A stretch of 64,000 nucleotides of DNA from Lysobacteraceae bacterium (GCA_023657465.1 JAGTJX010000001.1:45090-109089); one strand, 5' to 3'. Shown: positions 34,675 to 43,997, counted from the first letter of the stretch. Notes: a model not told the origin generated them from the sequence alone. A program made the numbers and translations.

Positions 34675-36072
34675 TTAACGCGATTTATGAGTAATTTGTC
34701 CAATTTTTCCGAAGGTAGCCATTAATGCACACAGAGCGATGAGTCCTGACATAAAATGAGTCAAATGAAGTGCTTCTAGAAAATTATTAGTAGTCTGATA
34801 CTTGAGTAGGAAAATATCTGTTGAAAATCCCGCACCTGTTACTAAACCCAAATTCCTGACGGTAGCAATAGTAGCAGCTGCAGAGCCCAACTTCTCAATG
34901 GGAACACTCATCATAATTGAAGTGTTATTCGGAGGTTGAAAAAGAGCTGTTGCCAGCCCAATTGACCCAAGAGCAATCACGATTCCAGGCTGTGTAATGC
35001 TGTTTTGAATTCCATCTCCCCAAACATATCCAGACATCATGAGTAAGCCCGTAGCTCCAATGAGTGTACCCAAGAAGCTGAGCCCAAACGCACCATAGCG
35101 ATCTGAGAGTCTGCCACTGATTGGAGCGATTACAAATACGGTAAGAGGAATCGCTGTCATGAGTAATCCTACGACTGAGGATTCAAAATGAAGAACCTCT
35201 TCTAAGTAGAAGGGCATCAAAACTGAAATAGATGAGAAGGCTACGAAAATAAAAAACGCCGCAAGATTCCCAGTCCAGAAAGATTTGATTTTGAGAAGTG
35301 ATAGATCAACGAGAGGGTGTGATGACTTGCTCTCAAAAACTATGAAAAGAACTAAGCAAAGTATAGAAATAAAAGCAAGGCTGATTCTCACAGGACTGAG
35401 AATATCAAAACCTTGCGAAGGAAGGATTTGAGGGTCAAACACGGTTAAAAAAGTATTGATCCCGATAAACTGCAGAATTGCACCAATCCAGTCAAACTTG
35501 ATTCTGTGATTGGGAATGGGGTCTTTGTTTACATATTTTAATACCAAATATATTCCAGCAATTCCCACTGGAAGATTTAATATGAAAATCATTCTCCAGC
35601 CAATATGCTGAACGAGCATTCCACCGATAGAAGGACCTGAGATGAGTCCTGCGCTCGTGACCATTGCCATCGTTCCAAGCGCCTTACCTAGTTCTGATCT
35701 AGGGAATGCCGCAGTGATCAGAGCAGGTCCGTTGGACATGAGCATCGCAGCTCCCACTCCTTGAAGAATTCTTGAGATAATCAGCGACCAAAGTCTCGGT
35801 GACAATCCACAGAGAACACTTGAGAAAATGAATAATCCAAACCCTAGTGTGAAGACTCGTTTTCTACCGTAAAGATCAGAGATTCTTCCCATCGGTAATA
35901 AGAAACAAGTAATGGTGAGAAGATGGGAAACGACTACCCACTTCACATGTACAAGGTCTGTACTAAATTCTTTTGTTAAAGTAGGCAAAGCGATGGTGAC
36001 AATACTTGAGTCGAGCGTTGCCATGAACGTTCCACACGCCACAGCCGTTAGAACCCACCACTTGATTGCCAT
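34675..36072 (-). CDS. MFS multidrug-type transporter (DHA2/EmrB-QacA family)
   Basis: A 465-residue inner-membrane exporter. The family C motif ATLDSSIVTIALPTL is at the first helix, motif A GRISDLYGRKRVF follows helix 2, and a motif C-like segment GLISGPSIGGMLVQ is near helix 5. The count of about 14 hydrophobic segments suits DHA2. Substrate unknown. It sits between an MsbA-like exporter and a thioredoxin-fold protein on the same strand. Confidence 0.88.
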   Translation of the reverse strand: MAIKWWVLTAVACGTFMATLDSSIVTIALPTLTKEFSTDLVHVKWVVVSHLLTITCFLLPMGRISDLYGRKRVFTLGFGLFIFSSVLCGLSPRLWSLIISRILQGVGAAMLMSNGPALITAAFPRSELGKALGTMAMVTSAGLISGPSIGGMLVQHIGWRMIFILNLPVGIAGIYLVLKYVNKDPIPNHRIKFDWIGAILQFIGINTFLTVFDPQILPSQGFDILSPVRISLAFISILCLVLFIVFESKSSHPLVDLSLLKIKSFWTGNLAAFFIFVAFSSISVLMPFYLEEVLHFESSVVGLLMTAIPLTVFVIAPISGRLSDRYGAFGLSFLGTLIGATGLLMMSGYVWGDGIQNSITQPGIVIALGSIGLATALFQPPNNTSIMMSVPIEKLGSAAATIATVRNLGLVTGAGFSTDIFLLKYQTTNNFLEALHLTHFMSGLIALCALMATFGKIGQITHKSR

Positions 36073-36099
36073 GACTACATTTTAACTCATTCTTTTCAT

Positions 36100-37824
36100 T
36101 TAAACAGGGTGTTGTTGCTGATTGAGCCTGTAATACTCACCTCTACGAGCGACGAGTTCTTCATGCCTACCCTGTTCAATGATTTGACCCTCTTTTAAGA
36201 CATAGATTTGGTCGGCCTTCTGCACTGTAGAGAGTCTATGGGCAATCATGATTGTGGTTTTACCCACCATGAGTTCGTAAATTGTGTCCTGGATAGCGCG
36301 TTCACTAGCTGTATCCAGGCTCGAGGTCGCTTCATCCAAGATCAGGAGTGGAGCATCTCTTAAAAATGCACGTGCAATGGAAAGCCTCTGCCTCTCACCA
36401 CCCGAGAGTCTTAAACCGCGTTCACCGATAATCGTCTTGAAACCTTGCGATGCTCTCATGATAAAATCATATGCGTGCGCCTTTTTAGCAGCTGTTTCGA
36501 TCTCTTCTGCTGTGGCTGTAGGTTTACCCATACGAATGTTTTCTTCAATCGTATCATTAAAAAGAAACACATCTTGAGAAACGACCGCGATTTGGGATCT
36601 AAGTGAACTCAGAGTGAATTGACCTATGGGAGTCCCATCCATTAATATTTCTCCAGAGGATGGATCATAGAGACGAGGGAGAAGACTCACTAGTGAACTC
36701 TTACCTGCACCGCTTGCTCCCACAAGGGCTACTGTCTCACCTGCTGTAACATTGAAACTAATTCCTCTCAAAACTTCTCTGCTACCACTCTCTGGATAAG
36801 AGAACTTCACTTGTCTGAGCTCTAAAGATTTTTTAAATTCCTTCAATTCCTTCGCTTTTGGAAGCTCCGTAATATTAGACTGCCAAGAGAAAATCTCGAA
36901 TATTCTTTTTGTAGCTGCTGTTGCTTGACTAAACTTCACACTCACTTCGTTTAAGTTTCGAAGAGGTTGAATCATGAGTGCAAACGCACCAAAAAAAGAA
37001 GTGATATCACCCACAGTCATCTGATTATCGATGACTTGGCGTCCACCGTAATAAATCATCGCAGAAATCGCTACTGCAGTGAAAACTTCTGCTAGTGGAT
37101 GAGATGCCTCTTCCACCATTGCAGATTTAAGAAAAACTTTTGCAAATCTCTCAGTGAGTGCCTCATATTTCTCCCGCATGAGATTGCTGATTCCAAATGT
37201 TTGAATGGTGCGAATCCCCACAAAACTTTCTTGAAGTGACGAAAATACCTTTGCGTTTTCTTGAGCCATTTTTGAAATATAGCGCTTCAAATGATGCCCA
37301 CTAAAATAGAAGAGCCATCCTAATAGCGGAAACGTGATCAAAACAAAAAGCGTGAGTCTCCAGTTTAGATAGAGTGCAAATGAAAACAAACCAATGAACT
37401 TGAGTGGCTCACGCACAACTGTGTTTAAATTATAGAGCGCACCATCAATAAACTGAGTATCATTAGTCACTCTTGAGATGAGTTCTCCTGAGCTCTTCTC
37501 CGAGAAGAAGTCTACTGAGAGCTTCATCAGATGTGAATAGAGTGCATCCTTAAGGTCACGATTGGTTTTCACAATCACCACTCGCATGAAATAAAAGTGA
37601 CAAAATCTCACAAAAAAATTGATAACGAAGATTCCAATAATTAAAAACACGATGATGTTCAGTCGATCAGCTTTATGACCGACGAAAACTTCGTCGATGG
37701 CTTGTTTCAGAATGAATGCTTGGTAGGTAGTGACTGCAGAAAGAGGAATCGCCAAAAAAAGCGCTCCAAAAAGAGTGAGTCGATAAGGCTTGATGAATGG
37801 CCAAAGTTTTTTTAGAAAACCCAT
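36100..37824 (-). CDS. MsbA-like ABC exporter
   Basis: A 574-residue half-transporter with six helices (about 1-310) and a nucleotide-binding domain: Walker A GASGAGKSS, Q loop VVSQDVFLF, signature LSGGERQR, Walker B LLILDEATSSLD and H-loop IAHRLST. Overall similarity suggests lipid A flippase MsbA, though lipid or drug exporters look alike. The LPS-related genes elsewhere in the window make an MsbA role plausible. It begins the run to the MFS and thioredoxin-fold genes. Confidence 0.87.
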   Translation of the reverse strand: MGFLKKLWPFIKPYRLTLFGALFLAIPLSAVTTYQAFILKQAIDEVFVGHKADRLNIIVFLIIGIFVINFFVRFCHFYFMRVVIVKTNRDLKDALYSHLMKLSVDFFSEKSSGELISRVTNDTQFIDGALYNLNTVVREPLKFIGLFSFALYLNWRLTLFVLITFPLLGWLFYFSGHHLKRYISKMAQENAKVFSSLQESFVGIRTIQTFGISNLMREKYEALTERFAKVFLKSAMVEEASHPLAEVFTAVAISAMIYYGGRQVIDNQMTVGDITSFFGAFALMIQPLRNLNEVSVKFSQATAATKRIFEIFSWQSNITELPKAKELKEFKKSLELRQVKFSYPESGSREVLRGISFNVTAGETVALVGASGAGKSSLVSLLPRLYDPSSGEILMDGTPIGQFTLSSLRSQIAVVSQDVFLFNDTIEENIRMGKPTATAEEIETAAKKAHAYDFIMRASQGFKTIIGERGLRLSGGERQRLSIARAFLRDAPLLILDEATSSLDTASERAIQDTIYELMVGKTTIMIAHRLSTVQKADQIYVLKEGQIIEQGRHEELVARRGEYYRLNQQQHPV

Positions 37825-37889
37825 AAATTTTCAGTCATCATACTGGGTTTAGATTGACGAGTCTAATGGGTTTATGTAGTTTATGACGC

Positions 37890-38432
37890 ATGCATTCAAA
37901 CCGAGCTGTTTTCCTAGACCGAGATGGAACTTTGAATGCAGATCCCGGCTATATCTCTAATCCTGATCAAATTACTGACCTACTACCAGGTGCTATTGAA
38001 GGCCTAAAGAAATTTAAGCAACAAGGTTTCCTTCTTGTCGTAGTATCTAACCAATCAGGTGTAGGGCGAGGACTCATCAAGCCCGAAACTCTCCCGCTCG
38101 TGAACGCAAAAATCAATCAAATCTTAGCTCCACAAGGAATACAAATCGACCGATTCGAAATGTGCACTCATAAACCTGATGAAAACTGCATTTGTAGAAA
38201 ACCACATCCAGGACTCATCCACAGCGCAGCAAAAGCGTTGTCTATTGATGTTTCTCAGTCCGTGATGATCGGCGATCGACTAACGGATCTAGAGTGTGGA
38301 ATCAATGCAGGTTGCAAAACCATTATTCTCATTCGCTCAGGTGATGGCAAAAAAACTGAAGCAAACCTAATCAACGAATTTAAAGTAGATTTTGTTGTCG
38401 ATGATTTGGTAGAAGCCGCTAAACATACTTAA
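37890..38432 (+). CDS. gmhB: D-glycero-D-manno-heptose 1,7-bisphosphate 7-phosphatase
   Basis: A 180-residue HAD phosphatase. FLDRDGTLN is motif I with its two catalytic Asp, VVVSNQSGVGRG motif II and MIGDRLTDL motif IV. The Cys/His zinc loop CTHKPDENCICRKP is diagnostic of GmhB. It removes the C7 phosphate of heptose bisphosphate ahead of RfaE2 (11179) in ADP-heptose synthesis. It overlaps the convergent greB by 14 bases. Confidence 0.93.
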   Translation: MHSNRAVFLDRDGTLNADPGYISNPDQITDLLPGAIEGLKKFKQQGFLLVVVSNQSGVGRGLIKPETLPLVNAKINQILAPQGIQIDRFEMCTHKPDENCICRKPHPGLIHSAAKALSIDVSQSVMIGDRLTDLECGINAGCKTIILIRSGDGKKTEANLINEFKVDFVVDDLVEAAKHT

Positions 38433-38970
38433 TTTTTATTACTTCAAACTCAACTTCACCCTTGGGAAGTTGAATCGTAACAGCGTCTCCAACCTTCGAA
38501 TTGAGTAGAGACTTCCCAATCGGTGAACTCCAAGAAATATCTCCACGAGACACATCAACTTCATCCATACCTACAAGGCGATAAGTTTTTACGACATCTT
38601 CTTCATTACGAATCGTAACTGTTGCACCAAATAGTACTCTATCGCTCTTCTGTGTGGATGGATCAACTATCTCTGCGGCATCAAGACGTTTGTTAAGGAA
38701 CCTTACTCTACGATCAATCTCGCGGAGCTTACGTTTACCATAAATATAATCCCCGTTTTCAGAACGATCTCCATTACCCGCCGCCCAATGAATCACTGCT
38801 ACTATTTTGGGACGCTCATCATAAAGGAGTGCTTTAACTTCTTCTTTGAGTTTCTCGTAACATTGAGGAGTCATGTAGTTCTTAAAACCTTGTGGAAGTG
38901 CGCCCTCTTCCCCAGAATCGACCGAATCATCGTCCCCGCCGTCGTCATCTTTTTTGAATGCCTTACTCAT
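38419..38970 (-). CDS. greB: Transcription elongation factor GreB-type
   Basis: A 183-residue Gre factor. The N-terminal coiled coil carries the acidic tip AAGNGDRSENGDYIYGKRK, which reaches into RNA polymerase to cleave backtracked RNA, and the C-terminal FKBP-like domain ends GDISWSSPIGKSLLNSKVGD. GKRKLREIDRRVRFL points to GreB rather than GreA. Unusually, about 25 residues precede the core and are very acidic (DDDGGDDDSVDSGEEG). It overlaps recO by 4 bases and ends the long minus-strand operon. Confidence 0.92.
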   Translation of the reverse strand: MSKAFKKDDDGGDDDSVDSGEEGALPQGFKNYMTPQCYEKLKEEVKALLYDERPKIVAVIHWAAGNGDRSENGDYIYGKRKLREIDRRVRFLNKRLDAAEIVDPSTQKSDRVLFGATVTIRNEEDVVKTYRLVGMDEVDVSRGDISWSSPIGKSLLNSKVGDAVTIQLPKGEVEFEVIKIKYV

Positions 38971-39731
38971 TGAATGAATCTCAAACTCTGAAGTTGATTC
39001 ACGTCTAAACCGGGTAAGTGATAGCAGAGTGACCTCAGTAAAAAATGAAACCCACTCTTCAGTGACTCAAGATCAGACTTAATAATCACCAGTGAATTTT
39101 TAATCGGTTGCGCAGATGCAAAATCCATTTCGAAAACAAAAAGTGGAGACCCTGTAAGTCCAATCGGATCTGAACACTCAGGACATACCCAGCAGACGCG
39201 ATTAAAATCGAGAGTGACTTTTGCCCCCAAGATTCCTTGAATGCTCTGATCGCAAGCCATGCAGGTTTTGAAATTGGGTTTATGTCCTGACCAACCTAAA
39301 ATTTTAGTGAGTACGATACACACTACTGCAAGTACAATCTCTGGAGTTTTGGCTTGATCGAGCTCGTGTAGTGCATTGACATAGAGCTTGAAAAGCTCTG
39401 GAGCTGGAACTCCTGGCTGAGCAATCTTGAGAAAAATTTCGTTTAAGAACGAGCCGTAGCTGAGTTTTTCAAAGTCTCCGGAAATACCACTGAATGTTTT
39501 CTGAACTTCAGCCTCACTGAGATGTCCCCACTCTCCATTTTCAGTTTGAGTAAAACCCATTTTAGAAGCAACGAAGAGCCCTAACGCTGATCCGAATCGC
39601 TTGGACTGCACGGAGTTCTTTGCCATAGCTGATACTAGACCGTAATTCTCAGTCAGCGCGGTTACAATTTTGTGACGATCTTCATAGGCAATGACTTTGA
39701 GCGGAATACCTCGATCGAACTGCTTTACCAT
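38967..39731 (-). CDS. recO: DNA repair protein RecO
   Basis: A 254-residue RecFOR mediator that loads RecA on SSB-coated DNA. The N-terminal OB fold is at IPLKVIAYEDRHKIVTALTENYG. The zinc site is CMACDQ ... CWVCPECSD in the middle of the helical domain. It begins immediately at the stop of the upstream SBP-fusion gene (TAAATG) and overlaps greB. Confidence 0.92.
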   Translation of the reverse strand: MVKQFDRGIPLKVIAYEDRHKIVTALTENYGLVSAMAKNSVQSKRFGSALGLFVASKMGFTQTENGEWGHLSEAEVQKTFSGISGDFEKLSYGSFLNEIFLKIAQPGVPAPELFKLYVNALHELDQAKTPEIVLAVVCIVLTKILGWSGHKPNFKTCMACDQSIQGILGAKVTLDFNRVCWVCPECSDPIGLTGSPLFVFEMDFASAQPIKNSLVIIKSDLESLKSGFHFLLRSLCYHLPGLDVNQLQSLRFIQ

Positions 39732-41858
39732 TTATTTTAGCTCCACTGATTTTAAAATATATGGATCATAATATTTTTTACGGATTTTGGATATCCGTGG
39801 ACCTAAGATGCTGATCGCCTTTTGATAGACGAGCGGAACGAGAACAATTTCATTTCTCGTAAGTTCCTCATCACATTTTTTAAACCAACTTTCACGTTCT
39901 TTCTCCGACTGTGAGCTTTTTGCAAACATCAATGCGTCGTCATAGGAGGTGGATTGCCACTTCTTCCCATATCTCGCTCCTGTTCCGTAGGGCTCATAAT
40001 AATATGCAGGATCAAAAAACGAACCACTAAAGTCTCTGATCAGGATATGCCAATCTTTTGTATCTCTCATGAGAGCATAGCGCTTCTGATCGGGCTCAAG
40101 TTTGAGTCTCAAATCGATACCGATAGACTTCTTCAGTTCCTTCTTAAGAAACTGCGCAAGCCTTATATTATCTTCTCGTGCTGCATCAAAACAAGGTACA
40201 AGAACATCGAGAGTGACTGTATTAAGTGAGAACATTTCTCTGATAGCTTTTTTAGCAATGACTGGATCGTAAGCTACTCCGCCTTTTGCATCATAAGACA
40301 TAAACCCGGAAGGAACATAACTGCCAGCGGGCACGAATCGTTTTCCCATTTCTTTGGCAAGAGCATCTCTAGGTATCGCTTGAGCGATTGCTTTTCTGAA
40401 TTTTTGTAGACCTGTAGGATATTTGACAAAATTAAACTCTAATCGTTTTGTGAGTTGTGGTGCGTGATAACTCAGAAGTGCGTTCTTAGGAAGCTTAGTC
40501 AGAGACTCAACAGGTGCATGGAACACCATATCTACTTTGTCATTCTTGAGTAATATCAATCCTTCTTCTAAGGCTCCAATCACAAACTCCAATCGATCAA
40601 ATTGAGGTCGAGCAGAGAAGTAGCTTGGATTTCGCTTCAAAGTAAAAGATTGATTTTCGTTATGTTCCGCGAGAGTGAAAGGTCCAAGCGTAATCATCGC
40701 ACCTGGCTTCGTCCAAAGATTAGGACTCTTTGTTACGAGTGACTGTCTAATGGGAAAAAAATTAGGAGAAGCTGTTCTGAGGTACCAATTAAAATTTTGA
40801 GTTTTTAGTTTTACCTCAAGTTCAGAAGTAGAGAGAGCCGTAACTTCTTCAATATCGGCCATCATGTAACTTGTAGAGAATCCATTAGCAGGATTCATCA
40901 CACGCTTCCAGCTCGACACGAAGTCATCAGCACTCAGAGGCTTATCATCGGACCAAAGAATATTTTTATTCAGAGTAAAATTAAACTTTCTACCGTCCTT
41001 TGAAACTCTCCAAGACTGAGCAATGAGGGGATGAACTTTTCCTAGCTCATCAATTTCGATAAGCCCTTCTTGAAGATTAAGAATCACAGGAAAGTCTGCT
41101 GCGCTTGCAGTTTGATTCCAATCCAGAGTCACGACATCTTGCGGAAGAAAAACCCTGAGTGCCTTCTCTCTAAATGCAGCCTGGGCACTATTCACACCCA
41201 GTGAAAATCCTCCGATATATGGACGACCTACGTTGGGTAACACTCCTCCCAACATCAGTAAGATGCTAGAGGCAAAGTAAATACTCATGAATCTTGAGGA
41301 CTTCATAAACTGAGGAAACCGATTCCACCGCATGATAATAGGATAAATCGAAATAGGAAAAAGTGCCCAAAAAGTATGTGCAGAAGGTCCTTTTATTGAG
41401 AATAGAAACATAAAACCTGTGGCTAGCGGCAGAAGCACGACCCAGAGGTCTAGTCGTGATTGTGGTTTCTTAAAATAAAACCTCAAGAGCGTCATAACTA
41501 CAATTAAAACGCTCACTGTCATAGAAATGATAAATACAGGCGTAAGCCAAAGATGATTTCCTACAGTCTCTAGAGCTTGTTGGAATCCCCTTCCCCTCCC
41601 CATAAATCGTGTGATTTCAGCAGTTGGAAAAGTCAGGAAGCGTCCGAACATTTTGAAGAGGTCGCCCACCTTCTCAAAACTAAACACAATATTGGACTCC
41701 AATTGGTCGACATGCCCGACAGAATTCTTCACTCGGTCAATGATGTAAGGAATGAGAGTAATCGTACCTAAGAAACTACCGAGAATGATTTGTATTAGAG
41801 GTTTTTTTTTGCATTGACTTCTCATCAAGGAGCAAGAGTACGAATGCACCGAATCCAA
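39732..41858 (-). CDS. Fusion: C-terminal half of a membrane glycosyltransferase-like domain plus family 5 solute-binding domain
   Basis: The ORF has about 708 codons, but its first 20 or so are an out-of-frame shadow of the gene before it. True coding probably enters at the A9 tract (41802-41810) by frameshift. The first 225 residues are transmembrane helices continuing the 204-residue ORF (IQIILGSFLGTITLIPYIID, SIKGPSAHTFWALFPISIYPII). Then, with no stop, comes a complete SBP_bac_5 domain (LQEGLIEIDELGKVHPLIAQSW, LSADDFVSSWKRVMNPANG, FFDPAYYYEPYGTG). The segment MKSSRFMSIYFASS...NSAQA-AF before it could be a last helix or a former signal peptide. The architecture is very unusual. It abuts recO. 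Confidence 0.7.
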   Translation of the reverse strand: MDSVHSYSCSLMRSQCKKKPLIQIILGSFLGTITLIPYIIDRVKNSVGHVDQLESNIVFSFEKVGDLFKMFGRFLTFPTAEITRFMGRGRGFQQALETVGNHLWLTPVFIISMTVSVLIVVMTLLRFYFKKPQSRLDLWVVLLPLATGFMFLFSIKGPSAHTFWALFPISIYPIIMRWNRFPQFMKSSRFMSIYFASSILLMLGGVLPNVGRPYIGGFSLGVNSAQAAFREKALRVFLPQDVVTLDWNQTASAADFPVILNLQEGLIEIDELGKVHPLIAQSWRVSKDGRKFNFTLNKNILWSDDKPLSADDFVSSWKRVMNPANGFSTSYMMADIEEVTALSTSELEVKLKTQNFNWYLRTASPNFFPIRQSLVTKSPNLWTKPGAMITLGPFTLAEHNENQSFTLKRNPSYFSARPQFDRLEFVIGALEEGLILLKNDKVDMVFHAPVESLTKLPKNALLSYHAPQLTKRLEFNFVKYPTGLQKFRKAIAQAIPRDALAKEMGKRFVPAGSYVPSGFMSYDAKGGVAYDPVIAKKAIREMFSLNTVTLDVLVPCFDAAREDNIRLAQFLKKELKKSIGIDLRLKLEPDQKRYALMRDTKDWHILIRDFSGSFFDPAYYYEPYGTGARYGKKWQSTSYDDALMFAKSSQSEKERESWFKKCDEELTRNEIVLVPLVYQKAISILGPRISKIRKKYYDPYILKSVELK

Positions 41859-42390
41859 GAATCACAAACGAAAGATGAAGTTGAAATCCTAAAACAAAAG
41901 ACAATCCTAATAAAACATATTGCTTCCTGCTTCTCACTCCAGAAAAAATTTGAGTTGCTGAATAAAACCAAATCGTAGCTGGTAGAAGCATGAGGCTTGA
42001 GTTCAAAGCATCTGAGAATAAAATAGGCCAAGGTGAGAGGAATACAAATGCTGCAAGCATGTCTTGAGACATCTTCAAATCAAGGGTGCGATAAGCCTTA
42101 AAAATAATCCATGCTGAAATCCAAGAGTAAGCGGCACCAGCAAAAGCAAATCCCCAAAGAGCACCACGGGAAATAAAAAGCGGAATTCCTGTCATGAGAT
42201 CAAGTAGTGATCCTGGAATTGAAGTGCCTGAGTAAACCACACGAGCGCCAACTACGCCGAGAACTCCGGTTTGATAAAACTTAAGGGCTGACAAGTATAC
42301 TGCTTCTGCATCCGTAGAGAATTCACCAAATATTGCAAAAACAAATCTCAATGCCAGTCCCAAACCTGCAATGAGATAGATATTTTTCAT
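41776..42390 (-). CDS. N-terminal half of a polytopic glycosyltransferase-like protein (frameshifted)
   Basis: A 204-residue hydrophobic ORF starting MKNIYLIAGLGLALRFVFAIFGEFSTDAEAVYL. A first helix followed by an acidic periplasmic loop (STDAE) is the pattern of GT39/ArnT-like integral glycosyltransferases. About six helices are seen. It goes out of frame at the A9 tract (SMQKK), then reads TSNTNHSR and stops. The natural continuation, KPLIQIILGSFLGT, lies in the frame of the next ORF. Either the gene is broken, slippage joins the parts, or one A is an assembly error. It overlaps the SpoU gene by 4 bases. Confidence 0.72.
   Translation of the reverse strand: MKNIYLIAGLGLALRFVFAIFGEFSTDAEAVYLSALKFYQTGVLGVVGARVVYSGTSIPGSLLDLMTGIPLFISRGALWGFAFAGAAYSWISAWIIFKAYRTLDLKMSQDMLAAFVFLSPWPILFSDALNSSLMLLPATIWFYSATQIFSGVRSRKQYVLLGLSFVLGFQLHLSFVILGFGAFVLLLLDEKSMQKKTSNTNHSR
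41802..41810 (-). other. A9 homopolymer at the frame change (candidate slippage site)
   Basis: On the coding strand the sequence is tca atg c(A)9 cct. With eight A residues the upstream frame would read SMQKKPLIQII and run straight into the downstream ORF. Runs of nine A are known sites of polymerase slippage, and also of sequencing error. Confidence 0.7.
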
Positions 42391-43091
42391 GTAAGATGTG
42401 CGATGAGAATTGAAGCAGCTGTTGCAACGTTGAGTGAAGTCACTGCTCCTTGATTCGGAATTGTACAGGTAACGTCGCAGTTTTCTTCCGTAAGCCTTCG
42501 CATTCCTTTTTCTTCATTACCAAGAACCAGGAGCCAGTTACGGTCTTTCTCAATCGTTCGATATGAAGCTTTTGCGTGTTCAGATGAACCCAGAATCCAA
42601 AGACCCTTGTCCTTAGCGAGTTGAAACGCTTGCTGAAGATTGGGTTGGATGCAAAACGGAACGGACTCCAAACCACCAGAAGCAATGTCATATGCGACTG
42701 ATGAGAGGGGAGCAGACCTCTCTTGTGTGAGGATAATTCCATTCAAGCCGAAGAACGAAGCCGTTCTGAAGATCGAACCAATATTTTGAGGATCTTGTAA
42801 ACAATCTAGAGCAAGCCACAAACCCTTACCCTGAAGGAGTTTCTCTAGATTCAATGACTCTCTCTCCTTCACTACTGCTTCAGAACTGGATTCTCTTCCT
42901 GCTTGATCACCGCGCTGTTGTGGAGACTTCCTCTTCCCATCGTGATTGATGGGAATTCTGTGAGAGCGCGCAAGCTCTTCAACTTGAATCCATGCAGCAG
43001 AAGGATGAGTGCTTAAATTTATTTCTGTAACATCTTTAGGTCTTTTTTGAAGTGTTGCTAATACGCTATGAGGGTTTTTAAGAAATAACAT
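42387..43091 (-). CDS. SpoU/TrmH-family RNA 2'-O-methyltransferase
   Basis: A 234-residue protein with an RlmB-like N-terminal substrate-binding region and SPOUT catalytic domain. Motif 1 is DPQNIGSIFRTASFFG, motif 2 LVLGNEEKGM, motif 3 IPNQGAVTSLNVATAASI, which together bind AdoMet in the knot. RlmB acts on G2251 of 23S rRNA, but tRNA enzymes look alike, so I leave the symbol open. A hydrophilic linker (HDGKRKSPQQRGDQAGRESS) separates the domains. It starts at the stop of the M28 gene. Confidence 0.88.
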   Translation of the reverse strand: MLFLKNPHSVLATLQKRPKDVTEINLSTHPSAAWIQVEELARSHRIPINHDGKRKSPQQRGDQAGRESSSEAVVKERESLNLEKLLQGKGLWLALDCLQDPQNIGSIFRTASFFGLNGIILTQERSAPLSSVAYDIASGGLESVPFCIQPNLQQAFQLAKDKGLWILGSSEHAKASYRTIEKDRNWLLVLGNEEKGMRRLTEENCDVTCTIPNQGAVTSLNVATAASILIAHLT

Positions 43092-43997
43092 TTAGAGATC
43101 TTCTCCTTTAATAACCGCAAGCATTGTATTTCCGACTGCTTGAAGCGTGGATTCAGAAATTTTATCAACTGTATCTTGATGAGTGTGCCAGTGTTCATAA
43201 AATCCACCTGATGATCTCAATTGAATGACATCCATCATGGGAATCTTAAGTGCTTTCATAATATAGAAATGATCATCTGTGATGTAGCTGCCCTGTCTTC
43301 GTTCGAAGTAAGCACTAGTTCCAGCAGTCGACGCTGCAGCCAATACCTTTTCAACTGCCAGTTTTCCCATTTGAAGTGAATATCCCTCAATTGGAAAACG
43401 CGCTCCGGCCGCACCCACCATATCGAGATTCACACCGAATTTTGCAGAGTAGTTTTTTACATGTGGATTCTTAGTCCAATACTGAGAACCCAAGCAATAA
43501 GAGTCTTCCTTATCTGACGTTCCTAAATCTTCAGCATCCCAGAAAATAAGATCGACACCGATCTTAGGCTGAGAAAGGCTTAGGTTTCTTGCCATTTCCA
43601 GAAGCACCGCTACTCCGCTGCCGCCATCATTAGCACCTGGTCCAGGTTTATCTTTATTTTCAGTGTCTTGGTCAGCCCAAGGTCTTGTGTCCCAATGTGC
43701 AGTGAAGAGGATTCTGTTTTTATTTTCAGGATTAATCGATCCGATAATATTTCTGTATTCGCTTTGCTCCACGACTTGAAACTTGAACTGTTTCAGAAGC
43801 CCTACAATCAGATCTCCTGTTTGTTGGTGAGCTTTAGATTTCAAAACTCTAGGACCTGCTTTAGTCTGCATCTCAACTAGTTTTTTAGCAAATGAGCCAT
43901 CAAATCCTAAGGAAGTTGGAATTTTCATTGGAGTGTCGAGACATCCACTAAGCAGCAACATCACTACATTAAGGGTTGCACACCTAAGCACTTTCAC
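43092..43997 (-). CDS. M28-family peptidase / glutaminyl cyclase-like lipoprotein
   Basis: A 301-residue lipoprotein: lipobox LLLSGC after a short hydrophobic signal. Zinc-binding residues are in FTAHWDTRPWADQD, GANDGGSGVAVLLEMA and WDAEDLGT, with a late His in TDDHFYIM. The tight set HWDTRPWAD ... GANDGGSG is that of secreted glutaminyl-peptide cyclotransferase-like M28 proteins, which cyclise N-terminal Gln, or aminopeptidases. It would act at the membrane periphery. It overlaps pyrF by 4 bases. Confidence 0.85.
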   Translation of the reverse strand: MKVLRCATLNVVMLLLSGCLDTPMKIPTSLGFDGSFAKKLVEMQTKAGPRVLKSKAHQQTGDLIVGLLKQFKFQVVEQSEYRNIIGSINPENKNRILFTAHWDTRPWADQDTENKDKPGPGANDGGSGVAVLLEMARNLSLSQPKIGVDLIFWDAEDLGTSDKEDSYCLGSQYWTKNPHVKNYSAKFGVNLDMVGAAGARFPIEGYSLQMGKLAVEKVLAAASTAGTSAYFERRQGSYITDDHFYIMKALKIPMMDVIQLRSSGGFYEHWHTHQDTVDKISESTLQAVGNTMLAVIKGEDL

